Part shown: positions 63,001-64,000 of the stretch, one piece after another
How the letters are laid out: every line of letters begins with the position of its first letter
How positions within the stretch are numbered: the stretch's first letter is position 1
NCBI GenBank assembly: GCA_944800085.1
Contig: CALYLO010000001.1
Coordinates: 20,001-84,000, forward strand
DNA: 64,000 nucleotides
Source of the DNA: Paenibacillus melissococcoides
Lineage (GTDB): Bacteria > Bacillota > Bacilli > Paenibacillales > Paenibacillaceae
Direction: 5' to 3'
The notes under the pieces: generated by a model
Seen by the model: only the letters and a program-made list of their open reading frames with translations
The model's database searches: none
Told to the model about the DNA's origin: nothing
Made by a program: the position numbers and the translations under genes

Positions 63001-63901
63001 GCTGCTGCGCCTGTATAACGGCGAGACGCTGGAACCGCTTCGGATTCATTACAAGGAATTCGCCGCTTGGCAGCAGTCCGAACCTGTAAAAGAGCGGCTG
63101 AAACGTCAGGAAGCCTACTGGCTGGACATGCTGGAAGGCGAACTCCCGACGCTTGAACTGCCTACGGACTTTATCAGACCTGCCGCTCGCAGCTTTGAGG
63201 GAGATGTGCTGCCTTTCAGCATCGACAAGCAGATGACCGACAGCTTGCAGCGCATCGCCGATGAGAACGGTGCCACCCTTTATATGGTGTTATCGGCGGT
63301 CTATTCGATCCTGCTCAGCAAGTACTCGGGACAAGAAGACTTCATTGTAGGCACGCCGGTTTCGGGCCGCACACATGCCGACCTGGAGCCGCTCATCGGA
63401 ATGTTTGTCAACACTTTGGCGATTCGCCATTATCCGTCCGGGGAGAAGACGTTCCTCGCCTACTTGAACGAAGTTAAAGAAACGATGCTGGGGGCCTACG
63501 ACCACCAGGATTATCCGTTCGAGGAGCTAGTGAAAAAGCTGCAGGCGCCGCGAGATCAAAGCCGCAATCCTGTATTCGATGTTATGTTTGCTCTGGAAAC
63601 GAAGGAAGATAACGTTCACAGCTTCGGAGATATCAAGATCGAATCATATCCGGAAACCCATACGGTTTCCCAATTTGATCTTACCTTGGTCATTTCGTTG
63701 CTGGATGAGGGAATGAACGGGCAGTTTGAATATGCGACCAAGTTGTTTACGCGCAATCTGATCGATAATTTCGCTCAGGACCTGCTCGTGATCATCACCC
63801 AAATTTGCGAACAGCCTTCGGTGCTGTTGAAGGATATTTCCCTGAACGGGCAATCCGAACAGGAGCAAGATGTGCTAGAGGCCATTGATATTATTTTCTA
63901 A
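45026..63901 (+). CDS. pmxE: Polymyxin synthetase PmxE, five-module NRPS (residues 1-5)
   Basis: 6291 residues; starts the assembly line. Domain order: starter condensation domain for fatty acylation (nt ~45050-46360, motif NHIIADG); A1, PCP Ser1015; C, A2, PCP Ser2064; C, A3, PCP Ser3156, epimerization (~54640-56010, HHLVVDGVSW); C (HHILMDG), A4, PCP Ser4715; C, A5, PCP Ser5797; terminal C (~62575-63860). Pockets read by hand: A1 DVGEISSIDK (Dab), A2 DFWNIGMVHK (Thr), A3 DVGEISSIDK (Dab), A4 and A5 DVGEISAIDK (Dab). Expected product: acyl-Dab-Thr-D-Dab-Dab-Dab held for PmxA. GTG 45026 is the only start fitting the gggag site at 45012-45016. Although placed last on the DNA it acts first, as in P. 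polymyxa. It ends EAIDIIF, similar to the PmxA end. Confidence 0.94.
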   Translation: MRENTNEQYGLTQAQRRIWFMEIMNPGTSITMLSATYQIMGEIDTQLLEQAAAEIVKTYDAFRIRISGDLQNPTQWFEDPENVQARISRLELSTTEQFYAWVKEVSEKPASVFDEYLHQFTIIHFANGQVWLNLTINHIIADGLSVTALLHAVMEKYLELRKGISSSYQAPSYLDYISAEREYEQSQRYQKGKEYWLKKYSTLPETTGIKSYPPFAIGSEANKRAITLDGSWYERILAFSEQYQVSLYTLFLSAMYALLYKLTDSTDIPVGTVFANRTSKKEKETIGMFVSTVATRIRLNPDGHVLSLIQTVSKENTADLRYQKYPYNQLIQDLREQHGRNDLSGLFRTSLEYLPLKIVEYEEIKVRLEAHFARHEMDDLLLRFDHMLSEGHVILHASYRTGLFETAEIDRIMEQYVTVLDQFLQTPELPVREISLLSDEERHRILNVFNPPVAGLSEGEAFHRYVEKLAREIPDHPAVVYMDKQLTYGELNERAERLASLLREQGVGRETITGIWAERSVELLVGALAVWKAGGAYVPLDPDYPAERIEYMLSDSEASVLLTQRHLLERAGGWLADDRLKLQAVYAMDDEQIYKGDALAVEFESAGSAPQDLAYVIYTSGTTGRPKGVMIEHGSLVNTADAYRREYRLDQFPVRLLQLASFSFDVFVGDIARTLYNGGTMVIVPKDDRIDPNRLYGWIREQDITVFESTPALILPFMQHLYEEGLDVSSMQLLITSSDACSVTDYRLLQERFGGQFRIINSYGVTEAAIDSSFYDEPLDKLPPSGHVPIGKAWLNARFYIVDAALKPVPVGVPGELVIGGAGVARGYWNRPDLTAEKFADSPFVPGERLYRTGDLARWLEDGNVDFIGRIDYQVKIRGFRIELGEIETALLGFPGVKQAVVTDRMDEQGQKYLCGYVAADASLQLSDLLSQLKQELPAHMVPARLVSLDKLPLTPNGKIDRKALPEPTGEIEAGREHVAPRTTLETRLALIWQQVLGIARVGVQDDFFDLGGHSLRASTLVSKIRKELQVEVPLRDVFRYTTIEQLAQRIGGLRKQEAYEITKAAEAEYYPVSSEQKRLYVLRQLDGAERSYNMSAALLLEGKLDRMRAEHAFRALIQRHETLRTGIEQVQGELVQRIYDEVEFAVDYFHASEREAEQVVEAYYRPFDLTKPPLLRIGLIEVAEDRHILLFDMHHIVSDGISTALLFDEFSRLYRGEELAPLRIQYKDYAVWQHSEAYGQMLQPQKEYWLEQLSGELPVLELPTDFPRPAVQSFDGRTVKFYIGKERTEKLKELAARTGTTLYMVLLSAYSILMHKYSGQEDLIVGTPIAGRTQDEVQPIVGMFINTLAIRSRPERSKPYLSYLEEIKDITLGAFEHQNYLFEDLVESLYIPRATGRNPLFDTFFSLQNTENEQIVIEGLEQSFYLLENRTSKFELLMDISELDGQLECRLEYATALYKQETAERFARHYDKLLETIAAAPDGDIASLEMLTEEEIRLLVRGFNDSEADYPRQQTIHGLFEEQAELYPDNVASVMNERQMTYRELNERSNRLARKLRETGAEADQLVAILAERSLDMVVGILAILKAGGAYVPVDPDYPEERIRFMIEDSGAPLLLIQKHLHEKTDFAGTRLELDDFVWGDRGADSEGALDALNLEPISGPGNLAYVIYTSGTTGRPKGTLIEHKNVVRLLFNDKNLFDFGPSDTWTLFHSFCFDFSVWEMYGALLYGGKLVIVPPLTAKNPADFLALLGREQVTILNQTPTYFYQLLREVLADHPYDLRIRNVIFGGEALSPLLLKGFKTKYPETKLINMYGITETTVHVTYKEITWVEIEAAKSNIGKPIPTLSVYILDENRRPVPIGVAGEMYVAGEGLARGYLNRPDLTAEKFVDSPFAEGEKLYRSGDLAAWLPDGNIEYLGRIDHQVKIRGYRIELDEIETQLLNVEGVEEAVVLACQDGGGEKALVAYFVADRTLTVSEMRTLLAQGMPGYMIPSYFVQLERMPLTSNGKVDRKALPEPQGGLQTGVEYVAPRNRTESQLVKIWGEVLGYSGIGVLDNFFELGGHSLRATNLVSKIRKEMNVELPLRDVFRYTTVESMAGVIASLEETQHSSIPKAEEKAYYPVSSAQKRLYVLHQLDDSELNYNLPSALQLEGALNEAKLEKALTTLVARHDMLRTGFEIVNGEPVQRIHPFAAFKVQKLQASEDQVAAILEGFIQPFDLTQPPLLRALLIELEKEKFLLALDIHHIGSDGLSMDVLLREFVRLYNGEELPELRIQYKDYAVWQQSEEQRQRIRRQEEYWRGVFSSELPVLELPLDFSRPAVQQFDGQTLTFTLDAEKSEALKRLAGDSGATLYMLLLAAYSVLLHKYAGQEDIVVGTPIAARSHADLQPIIGMFVNTLALRLNPAAERTFLDYLQEVKETTLGAYEHQDYPFEELVEALQVRRDLSRNPLFDTMFSLQKHESLDLSLEGLQWSLFDIEEKTAKFDLSLDIVEADNELVCKIEYATSLFRQETMVRLAAHYEQLLASILAQPGARIADLDILTDSEKHDLLVGFDVSSSVLAKQPAAEGTGLEADESWRERTFHELFEEQAERTPGALAVVYEDSKLTYAELNAKANRLAYALRARGVKPEQVVGILAGRSAELLIGVLAVWKAGGAYVPLDPDYPAERIEYMLADSGASVLLTQTRLLEQVDAWRSDGALVLQTVLALDDAATYSLGTAEAAAAETPATAEAEKNVQATDLASNPANVNKPHDLAYVIYTSGTTGRPKGVAVEHRSLVNTAAGYRREYRLDQFPVRLLQLASFSFDVFVGDIARTLYNGGTMVIVPKDDRIDPTRLYGWIRDYAVTVFESTPALIVPFMEHVYAEGLDLSSMQLLITSSDACSVADYRTLQERFGSQFRIINSYGVTEAAIDSSFYDEPLEKLPKTGSVPIGKAWLNAKFYIVDANLKPVAVGVLGELIIGGAGVARGYLNRPDLTAEKFVDSPFAAGERLYRTGDLARWMPDGNVDFIGRIDNQVKIHGYRIELGEIEAAMQNVAGVRQALVIDRTDERGQKYLCGYVVADSSFDLEGLVAHLDAALPSHMVPSRIMRLDQMPLTPNGKIDRKALPVPEGSIRAEAAYTAPRTPAEQALASVWQSVLGVDQVGTMDNFFALGGDSIKALQVSSRLLQTGYKLVMKDLFHYPTISALSLQLQTAERTASQAEVTGEVILTPIQRWFFEQNPADVHHSNQAFTQFSKQGFDEEALRQAVRQLVVHHDALRTVYRQTENGYTAWNRGAGENEALFDLEVVDCKGARDVKEAVEAKANDIQASIDLENGPLVKLGLFRCDDGDHLLIAIHHLVVDGVSWRILLEDFAAGYEQALQGQPIRLPLKTDSFQTWAKQLADYANGPAMESEREYWQHIEQLSYEPLPKDFEQGRSKLKDSGLVTVRWTAEETEQLLKQAHRAYCTEMNDLLLAALGLAVQAWSGRGRVLVNLEGHGREDILPDVDITRTVGWFTSQFPVVLEPGHAQALGHQVKQVKESLRRIPSKGIGYGILRYLSVPRHGERFALEPEISFNYLGQFDQDYESSGSQPSPFSPGSDSSPNAVMDFVLDINGMVSEGVLELTIRYGEIQYKRETVERLGTLLQSSLREVISHCVSKERPELTPSDVLLQDVTVEELERLAEHTAALGELENVYTLTPLQKGMLFHSLLDAGSEAYFEQVTFDLYGSLNVEAFTQGLDTLVQRNEALRTNFITGWRDEPIQVVFRERKCEVYFEDIRSVSDEDPAKTIADFVSADKANKFDLARGSLMRVTVLRTGDESYHVIWSHHHILMDGWCMSFMIKEVFDTYFAYQEKRTPELPPVTSYSRYIEWLEAQDAAKASRYWSEYLAGYDQQTRLPQEKTQLKQGSFEAAEIDVELSKELTGQIERVARQQQVTLNTFMQTVWGLVLQIYNNSEDVVFGSVVSGRPAEIPGIESMIGLFINTIPVRIQGKAEETVADILRKTQDQALASGAYETFPLFEIQSLSEQKRDLINHIMVFENYPMEEQIEQVVGGDKEALKIANIQSPEQTNYDLDITVIPEEHIMLRFTYNALTYREEDIRQIHGHFARALEKVAANPNIRVNQLELLTPAEKDQILGAFNPAQPEAAPAAAFHRLFEEQAKRTPEAEAVVYENDRLTYAELNERANRLAATLRASGIGRETIVGILAERSVDLLVAVLAVWKAGGAYVPLDPDYPADRVRFMLEDSGAKVLLTQTPLRERAEAWLGEEELALAAVLYLDDEASYSEERANAPIGSGMVSGKLTDAVDDGDESHQHVGTDSFHEARPEDLAYVIYTSGTTGKPKGVMIEHRSLVNTAAGYRREYRLDQFPVRLLQLASFSFDVFVGDIARTLYNGGTMVIVPKDDRIDPSRLHHWMERERVTIFESTPALIVPFLEYVHEQRLDMSGMELLITSSDSCSVADYRTLHERFGSLFRIINAYGVTEAAIDSSFYDEELAKLPQTGHVPIGKAWLNAKFYIVDAHLNPVPVGVLGELVIGGVGVARGYLNRPELTEEKFVDSPFAAGERLYRTGDLARWMEDGNVDFIGRIDNQAKIRGYRIETGEVEAKLLSVGGVKEAVVVVREDQEGQKALCAYYTAEEGLTAADLKRAIASELPGYMIPSYFVELERLPLTPNGKIDRKALPAPEGGAGGGREYVAPRTELEAKLAAIWQEVLVREKTVGVTDNFFDLGGHSLRATTLVSKMHKELGVEFPLRDVFRYSTVEEMAAAMERLEIGSFTAIPAAEPSEYYPLSSAQKRLYILNQLEGGELSYNIPGAMLLEGELDRQRFEEAFRGLVARHETLRTGFEMVKGEAVQRIYEEAAFQVEYVQISGEQAEETVRQFVRPFDLAKPPLLRVGLAELAPDRHILMFDTHHIVSDGVSMDVLIEEFVRLYSGEPLEPLRIQYKDYAVWQQSDEQKAQLAKQEAYWLDMFRGELSVLELPTDYPRPAMQSYEGRTLQLFMHKEKSEGLKRLAAENGATLYMVLLAAYNVLLHKYSGQEDVVVGTPIAGRNHSDVQQLIGMFVNSLAIRSYPAAGKTFLDYLKEIKETTLGAFEHQNYPFEELVDKVNVARDLSRNPLFDTMFALQNTENLEIELPGLHLSTYTSEEIVSKFDLSLDVTEIEEGLEYLFEYATALYKTETVEKLAAHYLQLLESILRNPSATIAELGILTPAEKEQILGAFNPAQPEAAPAAAFHRLFEEQAERTPEAAAVVYENDRLTYAELNERANRLAATLRASGIGRESIVGILAERSVDLLVAVLAVWKAGGAYVPLDPDYPADRVRFMLEDSGVKVLLTQTPLQERAEAWLGEEELALAAVLYLDDEASYSEERANAAIGSGIVSGKLTDAVDDGDESHQHVGTDSFHEARPEDLAYVIYTSGTTGKPKGVMIEHRSLVNTAAGYRREYRLDQFPVRLLQLASFSFDVFVGDIARTLYNGGTMVIVPKDDRIDPSRLHHWMERERVTIFESTPALIVPFLEYVHEQGLDMSGMELLITSSDSCSVADYRTLQERFGSLFRIINAYGVTEAAIDSSFYDEELTKLPQTGHVPIGKAWLNAKFYIVDAHLNPVPIGVLGELVIGGVGVARGYLNRPELTEEKFIDSPFAAGERLYRTGDLARWMEDGNVDFIGRIDNQAKIRGYRIETGEVEAKMLSVGGVKEAVVVVREDQEGQKALCAYYTAEEGLTAADLKRAIASELPGYMIPSYFVELERLPLTPNGKIDRKALPAPEGGASAGREYVAPRTELEAKLAAIWQDVLVREKAVGVTDNFFDLGGHSLRATTLVSKVHKELSVDLPLRDVFRHSTIEAMAEAISQLERQEHLSIPVLDKRDYYPLSSVQKRLYIQQQMEGAELSYNMSGMTVLVGRLERNQFEAALKGLIARHEILRTGFEMVDGEPVQRIYPDLKFAVEYTKATESETKSIADGFVRVFDLERPPLLRVGLVEWEAERHLLMLDIHHIVTDGMSMGIFVEELLRLYNGETLEPLRIHYKEFAAWQQSEPVKERLKRQEAYWLDMLEGELPTLELPTDFIRPAARSFEGDVLPFSIDKQMTDSLQRIADENGATLYMVLSAVYSILLSKYSGQEDFIVGTPVSGRTHADLEPLIGMFVNTLAIRHYPSGEKTFLAYLNEVKETMLGAYDHQDYPFEELVKKLQAPRDQSRNPVFDVMFALETKEDNVHSFGDIKIESYPETHTVSQFDLTLVISLLDEGMNGQFEYATKLFTRNLIDNFAQDLLVIITQICEQPSVLLKDISLNGQSEQEQDVLEAIDIIF
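49580..50890 (+). repeat. Near-identical Thr A-domain repeat, copy in pmxE module 2
   Basis: Copy of 28330-29640; here similarity continues into the PCP (to about 51280), matching pmxA module 7 more closely than pmxB. Confidence 0.85.
57390..58780 (+). repeat. Near-identical Dab A-domain repeat, pmxE module 4
   Basis: Copy of the 31440 unit up to GYRIETGE; after that it follows a pmxE-specific sequence (VEAKLLSVGGVKEAVV) shared with module 5. Confidence 0.85.
60640..62040 (+). repeat. Near-identical Dab A-domain repeat, pmxE module 5
   Basis: Copy of the 31440 and 57390 units. The whole A-PCP of modules 4 and 5 (to about 62450) is nearly the same. Confidence 0.85.
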
Positions 63902-63907
63902 TCCCTT

Positions 63908-63965
63908 ACCCGGCTTGGGTGTATGCCGTATTTCTCTCGGCACGCATCCTGCCGGGTGTTTTTTT
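63908..63965 (+). terminator. Intrinsic terminator of the polymyxin gene cluster
   Basis: Long stem with outer arms acccggc/gccgggt and an imperfect inner stem, followed by gttttttt. It starts 7 bp after the pmxE stop. Confidence 0.85.
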
Positions 63966-64000
63966 CCAAATGAAAGGGAAAAATCCACCACAGGAATCTG

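Overview
The window reads as a Paenibacillus-type Firmicute chromosome. Evidence: Bacillus-like rRNA and tRNA gene arrays, the conserved order sigW-rsiW-cdaA-cdaR-glmM-glmS with a glmS ribozyme, and a polymyxin-type nonribosomal peptide synthetase (NRPS) cluster, known essentially only from Paenibacillus. Species is not determined. All functional calls come from reading motifs; no database search was run.

Layout. 1-1600: 3' half of a 23S rRNA gene and a 5S gene. 1665-2378: eight tRNA genes (Asn, Thr, Glu, Val, Thr, Gln, Lys, Leu) closed by a terminator. 2463-3263: a FhuF-like ferric-siderophore reductase gene broken by one in-frame TGA. 3272-5567: a four-tRNA cassette (Gly-Arg-Pro-Gly) present three times, each copy with its own sigma-A-type promoter; copies 2 and 3 are followed by a shared ~150 bp structured spacer ending in a copy of the tRNA-Gly 3' end. 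5722-8514: ppc. 8886-16738: sigW, rsiW (with a consensus SigW promoter between them), the c-di-AMP synthase cdaA and its regulator cdaR, glmM, the glmS ribozyme and glmS. This block links cell-envelope stress, c-di-AMP and amino-sugar supply for peptidoglycan.

16740-20960 is a more AT-rich accessory stretch: an XRE repressor gene, a complete IS with 14 bp inverted repeats and a 7 bp target duplication, a broken TOPRIM-like gene, and the 3' remnant of a group II intron (maturase tail plus domain V).

20970-63901 is a polymyxin biosynthesis locus, all on the plus strand: a diaminobutyrate aminotransferase, pmxA (4 modules), pmxB (1 module and thioesterase), two ABC exporters pmxC and pmxD, and pmxE (5 modules), ending in a terminator at 63908-63965. 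Assembly order is inferred as PmxE, PmxA, PmxB. Reading the adenylation pockets by hand gives acyl-Dab1-Thr2-D-Dab3-Dab4-Dab5-D-X6-Thr7-Dab8-Dab9-Thr10, with X an aliphatic or aromatic residue. D-Dab3 together with Thr7 points to the polymyxin A/P type rather than B or E (colistin).

The most unusual points are the protein-protein junctions of the assembly line, where a full condensation domain ends one synthetase and a C-terminal half-condensation domain begins the next; a cysteine in place of the usual serine nucleophile in the PmxB thioesterase; near-identical adenylation-domain repeats across three genes; the triplicated tRNA cassette; and the SigW promoter placed between sigW and rsiW.
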